This document shows, in pieces, positions 1 to 6,207 of a stretch of 17,022 nt of DNA; the first letter of the stretch is position 1; the number at the start of each line of letters is the position of its first letter. The DNA comes from an uncultured Eubacteriales bacterium (GTDB lineage: Bacteria; Bacillota; Clostridia; Oscillospirales; CAG-272): NCBI GenBank assembly GCA_934525675.1, contig CAKSZH010000020.1, positions 1-17,022 of the forward strand. The letters run 5' to 3'. The position numbers and the translations under genes are program-made. The notes beneath the pieces were generated by a model that saw nothing but the letters and a program-made list of their open reading frames with translations, was not told where the DNA came from and did not search any database.

Positions 1-29
1 TTTTCGCCCTCTCCAAACTCAGCTTCCAT
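1..29 (-). CDS. Possible 5' end of a gene running off the left edge
   Basis: An ATG at 27-29 on the minus strand opens a frame with no stop for its nine visible codons (MEAEFGEGE). It is preceded by a G-rich stretch (AAAAAAGGGGGG, about 10 nt upstream) that could serve as a ribosome binding site, and by a good sigma-A promoter at 66-94. The product cannot be recognised from nine residues. The promoter is much better supported than this start codon. Confidence 0.35.
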
Positions 30-65
30 TGCTCGCCGCCCCCCTTTTTTCGGGACAGCTTTATT

Positions 66-94
66 AGATTACCACATTTAAAGCGTTTTGTCAA
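66..94 (-). promoter_or_regulatory. Sigma-A promoter pointing off the left edge
   Basis: On the minus strand TTGACA (89-94) is separated by exactly 17 nt from TAATCT (66-71). The perfect -35 box, near-consensus -10 box and ideal spacing make this a strong candidate. It lies downstream of the recR terminator, so it starts a new transcription unit whose gene is outside the window. Confidence 0.7.
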
Positions 95-145
95 GTCTTT
101 TCGGCAAATTTCCGTCCGATTTTTTCAAAAATTCAAGGAAACAAA

Positions 146-181
146 AAACGCCTCCGTCCTATCGGATCGGAAAGCGTTTTC
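146..181 (-). terminator. Intrinsic terminator after recR
   Basis: On the minus strand, 26 nt past the recR stop, AAAACGC pairs with GCGTTTT. The stem continues through TTCCG/CGGAG with one bulged T, and a T run follows the 3' arm. It closes the SRP RNA-orf115-dnaX-ybaB-recR unit and insulates it from the next promoter. Confidence 0.8.
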
Positions 182-206
182 AGATGGTTGTTCAACAACA
201 AACGGT

Positions 207-812
207 TCAGTTCTCCACGCTTTGTCTGCCCTGAAGCGCACGGTAAAGCGTATTTTCGTCGGCATATTCCAGGTCGGAGCCGACCGGCACACCGTAAGCA
301 AGACGGGTCACGCGAATGCCGAACGGTCGGATGAGTCTCGACAGGTACATCGCAGTTGCCTCCCCTTCCACGGTCGGGTTGGTCGCCACAATCACTTCGC
401 GGATGCCGCCCTCCTCCAGACGATGAAGCAATTCCTTCACCTTCAACTGCTCCGGGGTGACACCGTTCAGAGGTGAGATAGCTCCGTGAAGCACATGATA
501 CACTCCGCGGAACTCGCGAACCTTTTCCATAGACACAACGGTTTTCGGGTCTTCCACGACACAAACCACCGAACGGTCACGGTTTTCATCCTCACAGATA
601 CTGCAAAGCTCCCGATCTGTCAGATTCATACAGACCGGACAAAGGTGAATCTTTTCTTTTGCGTCGCGGATTGCCTGTGCAAATGCCGCAGCTTCTTCGT
701 CCGGAAGGTCCAGAACCGAGTATGCCATCCGCATTGCGGATTTTCTGCCTACTCCGTCAAGCCGTCCGAACGCCTCTGCAAGGCGCTGCAAGGATTCAAT
801 ATAGTCTGCCAT
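207..812 (-). CDS. recR: Recombination mediator protein RecR
   Basis: RecR acts with RecO (and RecF) to load RecA on gapped, SSB-coated DNA; it is cytosolic and forms ring-like oligomers that clamp DNA. The 201 residues match the usual 198-200. An N-terminal helix-hairpin-helix lies around residues 18-30 (GVGRKSAMRMA). A C4 zinc site is visible at Cys58, Cys61, Cys70 and Cys73. A Toprim domain follows, with the acidic VVEDPK near residue 87 and NPTVEGE around 145-151. The ATG lies one base past the ybaB stop, so translation is probably coupled. The dnaX-ybaB-recR order is the classic conserved arrangement. Identification is by these motifs plus context. Confidence 0.97.
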   Translation of the reverse strand: MADYIESLQRLAEAFGRLDGVGRKSAMRMAYSVLDLPDEEAAAFAQAIRDAKEKIHLCPVCMNLTDRELCSICEDENRDRSVVCVVEDPKTVVSMEKVREFRGVYHVLHGAISPLNGVTPEQLKVKELLHRLEEGGIREVIVATNPTVEGEATAMYLSRLIRPFGIRVTRLAYGVPVGSDLEYADENTLYRALQGRQSVEN

Positions 813-813
813 T

Positions 814-1167
814 TCAGAACATTCCCGGCATGCCCATGCCCATACTGCCGGTGATCTTTTCCATTTCGGACGAGTTGGTGGTTTCCACCTTACGAATCGC
901 TTCGTTTACCGCCGCAACCAGAACGTCAGAGAGCGTTTCAATGTCGTCGGGATCGACGATCTCCGGCTTGATATCAATGCCGAGGATTTCTTTTTTACCG
1001 TTAATCTTCACGGTGACCATTCCGCCGCCCGCAGTCGTCTCATACTCGCAGGCATCCAGTTCCTCCTGCTTGGCCGCCATGTCTTCCTGCATCTTCTGTG
1101 CCTGGCGGATCATTGCCTGCATATTGCCGGGACCGCCGCCGATCCCCTTCGGAATATTTGCTTTCAT
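814..1167 (-). CDS. ybaB: YbaB/EbfC family nucleoid-associated protein
   Basis: Small dimeric DNA-binding protein of the YbaB/EbfC family, 117 residues. Visible features are a glycine-rich start (PKGIGGGPGNM), a long charged helix (MIRQAQKMQEDMAAKQEEL, about residues 19-37), then the beta segment with the family-typical GGGMVTVKINGKKEILGI and the helix around DPDDIETLSDVLVAAVNEAI. A Met/Gly-rich tail (GSMGMGMPGMF) closes it. A good site (AAGGAGAG) precedes the ATG. It sits between dnaX and recR, 14 nt after dnaX and 1 nt before recR. The family is linked to nucleoid structure and recombination; its exact role in Clostridia is not settled. Confidence 0.95.
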   Translation of the reverse strand: MKANIPKGIGGGPGNMQAMIRQAQKMQEDMAAKQEELDACEYETTAGGGMVTVKINGKKEILGIDIKPEIVDPDDIETLSDVLVAAVNEAIRKVETTNSSEMEKITGSMGMGMPGMF

Positions 1168-1181
1168 GATTCTCTCCTTTA

Positions 1182-2768
1182 TTAGTCTTGGGTGTCCGAC
1201 GCTTCCAGAATCTCGTCTATGACAGAGCTTTTGGGGGCTGTCGCTTTTTCTTCAAAAATCAATTGGGTATCCGTCACTTCCCGGCGGAGGCAGACGGACA
1301 ATGCGCCGCGCAGAAGTTCTTTTCCGTTTCCGCGCGAGAGCATATCCATGAGGAATTTATTGTCAAACTGCACGATGATCTCGCCATTGTCCAAGCGGAA
1401 TCCGTGCGCCTGTCTGACAAAAGAAGCAACCATGGAATCCTTTTCCGCAACCCGGTCGCCGACTTCCAACCAACACTTGACCGGATGCAGAATCCGGGTA
1501 TCTGACGGGGGTATTGCAGCGGACGACGGAGCTTCCTGTTTCGCCTGATTCGCAAGCGGCACAATGCTCTCCGCCTTCGGCTGAATCTGTGACTGTGCCA
1601 ATTTCGCGGAAGAGTATCCGCCCGCCGCAACCGTGTCCTCAAGCTGAGAAAGCCTTGCGGCAAGCGCCGCATTTGAGGTATCCAATGTTTCGTCACACAT
1701 TCGCAAGAGGGTCATTTCCGCAACAACCCGCTTTAAGGAGTTTGATTTCTGCATGGCAAAAAGCGCGTCTTCCGTCAATCCGCAGATGTAAAGAAGTGTT
1801 TCTCTTGTAAAACGACCGGCAAGCTCCGAAAGCTCCGCCGCTTCCGCGTCGGTCAGATCGAGATACTGTGCCGCCGATTTCGAGGTGCGCATGACCAGAA
1901 GATCGCGGAACAGTGACAAAAGGTCCTGCCAGAATACCGCAATATCTTTGGAAGAACGCACGATCTCCGCGACGGTACCAAGCAACGTGTCGTAATCCTT
2001 GTCTGAAATGGCGCGCGCGGTCGAAATCATGGTCCCGCGACCGGTAATACCAACAGTTTCATTGACCGTCTCCACCGTTACTTCGCTATTAGTCCCGGCG
2101 CAAAGCTCAAAAAGACTGATTGCGTCACGCATACCGCCCTGCGCCAGTCGGGCGAGCAACTGCGCCGCATCAGGGTCAAGATTGATCTTCTCTTCCCCGG
2201 CAATGTACAAAAGCCGGTCACGGAGAACCGGCATGGCGATCCGGCGGAAATCAAACCGCTGACACCGCGAAATAATGGTCGCGGGCAGCTTCTGCAGTTC
2301 CGTCGTCGCCAGAATAAACACAACATGCGCCGGAGGCTCCTCCAACGTTTTGAGCAGCGCGTTGAACGCGCTCTGGGACAGCATATGCACCTCATCCACG
2401 ATATACACGCGGTATTTCAGCGCGGAGGGCGCATAGGCGACCTCGTCGCGGATTCCGCGGATATCCTCCACGCCGTTGTTGGACGCAGCGTCCATTTCCA
2501 GAACGTCCGTCGCAGCCCCGGAATCAATCATCCGGCAGGCGGCGCATTTGCCGCAGGGATTTCCGTTCTCCGGGGAAAGGCAGTTGACCGCCTTTGCGAG
2601 GATTTTCGCACAGGTTGTTTTCCCGGTTCCGCGGGAACCGCAGAAGAGATAAGCATGGCTGAACTGTCCATGCTCGGTCTCATATTTGAGAATGGAGGTG
2701 ATATGCTCCTGTCCGCAAACGTCATCAAACCTCTGCGGGCGCCATTTTCTGTACAACGCCTGATGCAT
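1182..2768 (-). CDS. dnaX: DNA polymerase III subunit gamma/tau
   Basis: AAA+ clamp-loader subunit that loads the beta clamp at the replication fork. With the ATG at 2768 it has 528 residues. An in-frame GTG nine bases upstream overlaps the AGGAG site, whereas AGGAG sits 8 nt before this ATG, so the ATG (MHQALYRKWRP) is preferred. The sequence shows the family start, Walker A GSRGTGKTT (44-52), the Cys4 zinc module (Cys63, 72, 75, 78), Walker B VDEVH (124-128), sensor ATTE and the SRC arginine finger in TIISRCQRFDF. After residue about 360 comes a less conserved, partly low-complexity linker and a C-terminal domain. I see no in-frame A-AAA-AAG slippery site, so a frameshifted gamma form is not supported. 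It lies upstream of ybaB-recR in the conserved order. Confidence 0.97.
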   Translation of the reverse strand: MHQALYRKWRPQRFDDVCGQEHITSILKYETEHGQFSHAYLFCGSRGTGKTTCAKILAKAVNCLSPENGNPCGKCAACRMIDSGAATDVLEMDAASNNGVEDIRGIRDEVAYAPSALKYRVYIVDEVHMLSQSAFNALLKTLEEPPAHVVFILATTELQKLPATIISRCQRFDFRRIAMPVLRDRLLYIAGEEKINLDPDAAQLLARLAQGGMRDAISLFELCAGTNSEVTVETVNETVGITGRGTMISTARAISDKDYDTLLGTVAEIVRSSKDIAVFWQDLLSLFRDLLVMRTSKSAAQYLDLTDAEAAELSELAGRFTRETLLYICGLTEDALFAMQKSNSLKRVVAEMTLLRMCDETLDTSNAALAARLSQLEDTVAAGGYSSAKLAQSQIQPKAESIVPLANQAKQEAPSSAAIPPSDTRILHPVKCWLEVGDRVAEKDSMVASFVRQAHGFRLDNGEIIVQFDNKFLMDMLSRGNGKELLRGALSVCLRREVTDTQLIFEEKATAPKSSVIDEILEASDTQD

Positions 2769-2811
2769 TCCTTCCACTCCTTTTATGTTTCTGAATCGTT
2801 GGGGCGACGAA

Positions 2812-3159
2812 TCACTCTGCGTCAGTTACCGCTTCCGCATCGGAATCCGCTTCCGGTTCCTCACAGCACTCACGGTCGATCTTGCCGGCGATCTCCTCCA
2901 CCATTTCGTCGGGAATGGCGCGGCGGCACTTCATTTTCCCGATGAAATCTCCGAGAAGCCCGGGGATCGTCACGGAAACGTTGGTCTTTTCGGGATGTGC
3001 TTCGTCACCGGTGGCAGTCGTCGTCAGATCAATGCTGTAAAGAAGCGACTTGACCGAGGTCTTCTTCTGAGTTTCGTCCGAATCGTCCACGTCAACTACA
3101 AAAGGAACAAGTGACGCTGCAAATGCACCGACGAGTGCGAACTTAAAAAAATTCTTCAT
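2812..3159 (-). CDS. Unknown 115-residue protein between SRP RNA and dnaX
   Basis: I do not recognise this protein. The chosen ATG at 3159 has a good GGAGGTG site 8 nt upstream; a longer frame reaches 3324 but would run through the SRP RNA, so it is rejected. Residues 4-22 (FFKFALVGAFAASLVPFVV) form one hydrophobic segment after a lone basic pair, fitting a membrane anchor or uncleaved signal. The rest is soluble: a Thr-rich stretch (45-50), a hydrophobic helix (IPGLLGDFIGKM, 65-76), then DEMVEEIAGKI and a very acidic tail (DRECCEEPEADSDAEAVTDAE) with a Cys pair at 98-99. It is probably co-transcribed with the SRP RNA upstream and dnaX downstream (43 nt gap). A link to membrane or export is only guesswork from position. 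Confidence 0.75.
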   Translation of the reverse strand: MKNFFKFALVGAFAASLVPFVVDVDDSDETQKKTSVKSLLYSIDLTTTATGDEAHPEKTNVSVTIPGLLGDFIGKMKCRRAIPDEMVEEIAGKIDRECCEEPEADSDAEAVTDAE

Positions 3160-3189
3160 GTGGGATACACCTCCGGATTCATATAGTAC

Positions 3190-3488
3190 GGGCTGTGAAA
3201 GAAGACCATACACCCCCCGGTCGAACGTCACCCTCACGCGATCTTCGCACGCTCTGCTCGGAGCAGGCGCTCTCGCGGCACACCGGATTCTCTGCTTAAT
3301 GCTGCTCGGTTCCCCGCCTGACATGGTTCACAGTGTCCGATTGCGCAAGACCCACTCGTCAACGCAGAATCGTACGACTCAATTCGTAAAGGATCGACCC
3401 TCACGGGAGGAATCCACCCCTGCTGTAGCGGATTTCAGGTGCAGGGCTCCGCTGCTTCCCCGGCTGGTATGGCCTACTTTCACAGCCC
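3190..3488 (-). ncRNA. ffs: Signal recognition particle RNA, large Bacillus type
   Basis: The minus strand carries the SRP domain IV hallmark: GTCAGG, a CGG-GGAA-CCG tetraloop hairpin (tetraloop at 3310-3313) and AGCAGCATTAAG, forming the symmetric and asymmetric loops that bind Ffh. The ends are set by a 12-bp perfect terminal stem, GGGCTGTGAAAG (3477-3488) with CTTTCACAGCCC (3190-3201). That gives about 299 nt, somewhat longer than the roughly 270 nt of Bacillus scRNA, so an Alu-type domain is present (5' part with GAGGGTCGATCC and similar segments). Placement just upstream of dnaX matches Bacillus scr-dnaX. Exact mature ends are inferred from the helix. No terminator follows, so the 3' end is probably made by processing of a longer transcript. 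Confidence 0.93.
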
Positions 3489-3505
3489 GATGCTGTGCAA
3501 ATAGT

Positions 3506-3534
3506 ATTATATCAGATTTTCGGAAAGTTTGCAA
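3506..3534 (-). promoter_or_regulatory. Sigma-A promoter of SRP RNA and dnaX operon
   Basis: On the minus strand TTGCAA (3529-3534), 17 nt, TATAAT (3506-3511). The predicted start is near 3498, about 10 nt before the terminal helix of the SRP RNA. It is a perfect -10 box with ideal spacing, as expected for an abundant stable RNA. It lies immediately after the SLH gene. Confidence 0.85.
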
Positions 3535-3569
3535 TACCCACAAAAAAGTTTTTTGACTTCTTTTCGGGC

Positions 3570-4865
3570 TCAGCCGAGATATCGCATCAGACGTTCCAGA
3601 AGCACCGCCGCGTCCGCGCGGTTCAAGGACGCGGTCGAAGCAATCTTCCCGTCAACCGCCGTCATGATGCCCTCGCGGTACAGGCAGTACACTGCGTCCT
3701 TTGCCCACGTCGGGATACTCCCGGAATCCGCAAATACCGCGACGGTACCGCCGGAAAGCCCGGTCATACGGCTGATGAGGACTGCCGCCTCTGCCCGGGT
3801 AATCTCATCATTCGGTCTGAAATAGCATTTCCCTCCCGAAACGCTCCCGGTAATATAACCGAGTGAATACGCTGCGGTGAGATACCCTTTCATGGCGTTT
3901 TCGATCTCGGCGTCATCCGCAAACGGGGTATTCTTCGCATCGGGTACGTCGGTGATCCCCGCGGCATGGAGCATTGCCACCACGAATTCCGCACGGGTGA
4001 TCTTTTCGTCCGGGCGGAAATACTGTTTCCCGCCGACCGCATTTCCACTCATGATTCCGCACTCCGTCATGGTAAGCGCCGCATTATACAGGGCACCCTT
4101 CTCCACGTCCGCATAGGTAAGTGAAGTCTTCTGCCCCGTAACCGTCACAGTCACCTCGCCGGACGGGCTCCAGTTGCCGAATTTGTCAAATACGGCATAG
4201 GAAAAAGAATCCGTGCCGGTATACCCGTTCTTCGGCTGATACTCGTACGCGCCGGTACGCGTATCCGTCAGGATCACAGAGCCGTGCCTCGGCGGGGTTA
4301 CAATCCGGTAAGTCAATGTATCTCCCTCGGGGTCATATGCCCAAAGCGTTCCCTCTGTAAAAAGCCCGGTGTACGTGCTGACAGCGAGTTCCAGCTTCGG
4401 TGCGCCGCGAAGCGTCGGCGCATAGTTGACCGTCCGCGTAAATCTTACCCGGCAGGTATAAGAGTAAGCGCCGCCATCCACCGCAAAGCCAAAGCTGCCC
4501 CCAGTGGAATTTTTCGCTCCGGAAAAGGACAGCTGTTCTATGTTGGTTGCGGAAATTCTCTGTCCCGCCTCCACCGTCGTGGAGCCGACCAGCAGTTTCC
4601 CCTCCTTTTCCGACGGTGCCGAAGTAATCACGAGATATGTGAAATCGGACAGATTTGCCGCACGAAGAAAATCATCCTTGATAAACTGCACCGGATTGCC
4701 GACCGGTGCGGACATCGCCATCCCCGTTTGTTCCGCGAGCACAGAAAGCGCCGGGCTGACAAGCTGTACCTCGTCCGTACCGCTCTGCGTCCCTTTCGCC
4801 GACACCGATCCGGTCAGCAAAACGACAGACAAAAGCACCGCCAGGAAAATCATTGTTTTTTTCAT
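3570..4865 (-). CDS. SLH-domain surface protein with Ig-like (Big_9/cadherin-like) domain
   Basis: Exported protein likely anchored to the cell wall. The ATG at 4865 is chosen (431 residues) because GGAGGAG lies 5-6 nt before it and it begins a typical signal peptide (MKKTMIFLAVLLSVVLLTG, cleavage likely after SVSA, residue 23); an in-frame upstream start lacks a site. After an unassigned N-terminal region (24-150), residues about 150-243 look like a Big_9/cadherin-type repeat (YAPTLRG, DPEGDTLTY, GSVIL, GAYEYQPKNGYTGTDSFSYAV). Three SLH domains follow at about 250-303, 315-370 and 378-431, each with the F/YAD and (I/L)TRAE or LNRAD motifs. SLH trimers bind pyruvylated or related secondary wall polymers. 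It has its own cistron between the rpmA terminator and the SRP promoter; I see no clear promoter for it. Confidence 0.9.
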   Translation of the reverse strand: MKKTMIFLAVLLSVVLLTGSVSAKGTQSGTDEVQLVSPALSVLAEQTGMAMSAPVGNPVQFIKDDFLRAANLSDFTYLVITSAPSEKEGKLLVGSTTVEAGQRISATNIEQLSFSGAKNSTGGSFGFAVDGGAYSYTCRVRFTRTVNYAPTLRGAPKLELAVSTYTGLFTEGTLWAYDPEGDTLTYRIVTPPRHGSVILTDTRTGAYEYQPKNGYTGTDSFSYAVFDKFGNWSPSGEVTVTVTGQKTSLTYADVEKGALYNAALTMTECGIMSGNAVGGKQYFRPDEKITRAEFVVAMLHAAGITDVPDAKNTPFADDAEIENAMKGYLTAAYSLGYITGSVSGGKCYFRPNDEITRAEAAVLISRMTGLSGGTVAVFADSGSIPTWAKDAVYCLYREGIMTAVDGKIASTASLNRADAAVLLERLMRYLG

Positions 4866-4963
4866 TTCCGCTCCTCCTGTATGATTTGATGGTAGCACGT
4901 CCGCCCAGCGGAGTGCCTCGTTACATTTTATTGAAACGAAAAAGAAATCATGCGGAGAAAAGC

Positions 4964-4997
4964 AAAAAAAGAACGCCCGGAGGGCGTTCTTTTTTCA
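4964..4997 (-). terminator. Strong (possibly bidirectional) terminator after rpmA
   Basis: GAACGCCC-TCC-GGGCGTTC, an 8-bp perfect stem with 3-nt loop, is flanked by an A run on one side and a T run on the other. It lies 24 nt past the rpmA stop on the minus strand. The symmetric A and T runs would also stop plus-strand transcripts. Confidence 0.93.
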
Positions 4998-5021
4998 GAT
5001 TCGTTCGACGGGTGGAAGAAC

Positions 5022-5303
5022 TTATTCAGCCGCGTAAACGCTGACCTGCTTCTTTCCGCCTCTGACATGCTCGAACTTCACAGTTCCGTCGATCAGAGCG
5101 AACAGCGTGTCGTCCTTGCCGAGACCGACATTGTTGCCGGGACGGACAGACGTGCCTCTCTGACGGACAATGATGTTGCCCGCGAGAACTGCCTCACCGT
5201 CAGACTTCTTGACACCGAGACGCTGTGCGTTACTGTCTCTGCCGTTCTTGGTAGAACCGACGCCCTTCTTATGAGCGAAGAACTGAAGACTGATTCTTAA
5301 CAT
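5022..5303 (-). CDS. rpmA: 50S ribosomal protein L27 with cleavable N-terminal extension
   Basis: L27 sits near the peptidyl-transferase centre of the 50S subunit. With ATG 5303 (93 residues) a GGAGG site lies 8 nt upstream; a longer frame to 5354 has no support. It starts MLRISLQFFA followed by HKKGVGSTKNGRDS. This is the Firmicutes-type extension, removed after Ala10 by the cysteine protease Prp so that the mature protein begins HKKG. The body contains the conserved GRDSNAQRLGVKKSDGE, GNIIVRQRGT and PGNNVGLGKDDTLFALIDG. It is the last gene of rplU-prp-rpmA and is followed by a strong terminator. Confidence 0.97.
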   Translation of the reverse strand: MLRISLQFFAHKKGVGSTKNGRDSNAQRLGVKKSDGEAVLAGNIIVRQRGTSVRPGNNVGLGKDDTLFALIDGTVKFEHVRGGKKQVSVYAAE

Positions 5304-5360
5304 AGTTTTTTCCTCCATCATGATTTCGGTTGGCTTTCCCTCGGAAAGCGGCACGGGGAG

Positions 5361-5741
5361 TTATTCGTAATCCCTGTCAACGATTTCAACCTCAAAACCG
5401 CTGTCCCCCGTAAATTCGTAGGCATCGTCATGATCCAGCATATCGCGGAGCATGAGATAATAGGTAAGGAACAGACCCGATACCGCATAGCGGACACGGT
5501 CGTCCTCCTCGTAAGCGGGGAGTGCCGATTTGGAACGGACGGTGATCGACGCGTTTTCCTCGTCAATCTGATATTCGGCAACGCCGCCGTAGGTTTCCTC
5601 GATGGCGTCCACGATGTACATAGTCAGAGAAGAAAGCATCGCGCAGAACGGATCCTGTCCCCAGTCTCCGAATCCCACATGACCGATCTCCTGAAAGCCG
5701 TAATAAATTCCGTCGCTCCGGTAGAAAACGATCTTCGTCAT
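5361..5741 (-). CDS. prp: Ribosomal-processing cysteine protease Prp
   Basis: Prp (YsxB family, formerly DUF464) removes the N-terminal extension of L27. The product has 126 residues. The family signature GHVGFG...DPFCAMLSS is present: His21 and Cys33 are the predicted catalytic pair, close to the His22/Cys34 known from the Staphylococcus enzyme. The central acidic EEDDR and the C-terminal VSGLFLTYYLMLRDM helix fit the fold. It lies between rplU and rpmA, as in most Firmicutes, and its substrate L27 here carries the matching FFA-H cleavage site. The ATG is 8 nt past the L21 stop, with a small hairpin covering this gap, so its translation may be tuned below that of the ribosomal proteins. Confidence 0.95.
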   Translation of the reverse strand: MTKIVFYRSDGIYYGFQEIGHVGFGDWGQDPFCAMLSSLTMYIVDAIEETYGGVAEYQIDEENASITVRSKSALPAYEEDDRVRYAVSGLFLTYYLMLRDMLDHDDAYEFTGDSGFEVEIVDRDYE

Positions 5742-5749
5742 GGCTGAAA

Positions 5750-6061
5750 TCAGCCCTCAATCTTCTCGATCTGGACCTTGGTATAAGGCTGTCTGTGTCC
5801 GATTCTCGACTTCTCGTTCTTCTTGGACTTGTACTTCAGAATGTAGATCTTCTTGTTCTTGCCCTGCTTGAGAACCTTTGCCGTGACCTTCGCGCCTTCC
5901 AGAACGGGAGCACCCGCACGGAAGCCGGAATCGCCGGACATTGCTACGACTTTGTCGAATACGACCTCGTCGCCTTCCTTCGCATCGAGCTTTTCAATGA
6001 AAATCACATCCTGCTCGATGACCTTGTACTGCTTTCCGCCGGTTTCAATGACTGCAAACAC
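5750..6061 (-). CDS. rplU: 50S ribosomal protein L21
   Basis: L21 is a small 50S assembly protein. The GTG at 6061 is chosen: it gives 103 residues starting MFAVIETGGKQYKV, the family's canonical start, and GAGGTG lies 6 nt upstream. A longer frame to 6106 runs through the leader and is rejected. The protein carries IETGGKQYKV, the EGDEVVFDKVVAMSG segment and the basic end ILKYKSKKNEKSRIGHRQPYTKVQIEKIEG, all typical of L21. It is the first gene of rplU-prp-rpmA, driven by the promoter at 6151-6180 and preceded by a structured leader. Confidence 0.97.
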   Translation of the reverse strand: MFAVIETGGKQYKVIEQDVIFIEKLDAKEGDEVVFDKVVAMSGDSGFRAGAPVLEGAKVTAKVLKQGKNKKIYILKYKSKKNEKSRIGHRQPYTKVQIEKIEG

Positions 6062-6092
6062 GAAAAGCACCTCACTTTCAAATAGACTCGCT

Positions 6093-6138
6093 GACTTTGG
6101 CGACATCCGGAACGGATGTACTTTTCTCTGCCAAAATC
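6093..6138 (-). promoter_or_regulatory. Structured 5' leader of rplU (L21 leader-like)
   Basis: In the 5' UTR on the minus strand, GATTTTGGC (6130-6138) pairs with GCCAAAGTC (6093-6101) over 9 bp with one wobble. The stem encloses an inner hairpin ACATCCG-TTC-CGGATGT (6103-6119) with an asymmetric A-rich bulge. Position and shape fit the autoregulatory L21 leader described in Firmicutes. I judged this by eye, not by covariance model. Confidence 0.6.
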
Positions 6139-6150
6139 ACGCGGCAGTCT

Positions 6151-6180
6151 ATTATAGCATAAAGAAAGAGAGCTTGTCAA
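6151..6180 (-). promoter_or_regulatory. Sigma-A promoter of rplU-prp-rpmA
   Basis: Minus strand TTGACA (6175-6180), 18 nt, TATAAT (6151-6156). Both boxes are perfect consensus. The predicted start near 6144 leaves a leader of about 80 nt before the L21 GTG, enough for the structured element there. Confidence 0.88.
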
Positions 6181-6207
6181 GCATTATTTCAAATTTTTCC
6201 GAGAAAA

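Noticed and set aside
985..1000. A-rich run AAAAAAG in ybaB as a programmed frameshift site
   Set aside because: The frame reads GGT AAA AAA GAA, so the slippery heptamer is not in the needed phase. It also lies in ybaB, not in dnaX.
2325..2945. Open frame of 206 codons on the plus strand opposite dnaX
   Set aside because: It lies across the Walker A and zinc region of dnaX, its composition is shadow-like, and there is no promoter or binding site.
3160..3324. N-terminal extension of the 115-residue protein to 170 residues
   Set aside because: It would be translated from within the SRP RNA domain IV. The internal ATG at 3159 has a much better ribosome binding site and begins with a membrane helix.
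3541..3555. A/T palindrome CAAAAAAGTTTTTTG as a terminator for the SLH gene
   Set aside because: The stem is A/T only with practically no loop, too weak to call. It may help termination but cannot be supported.
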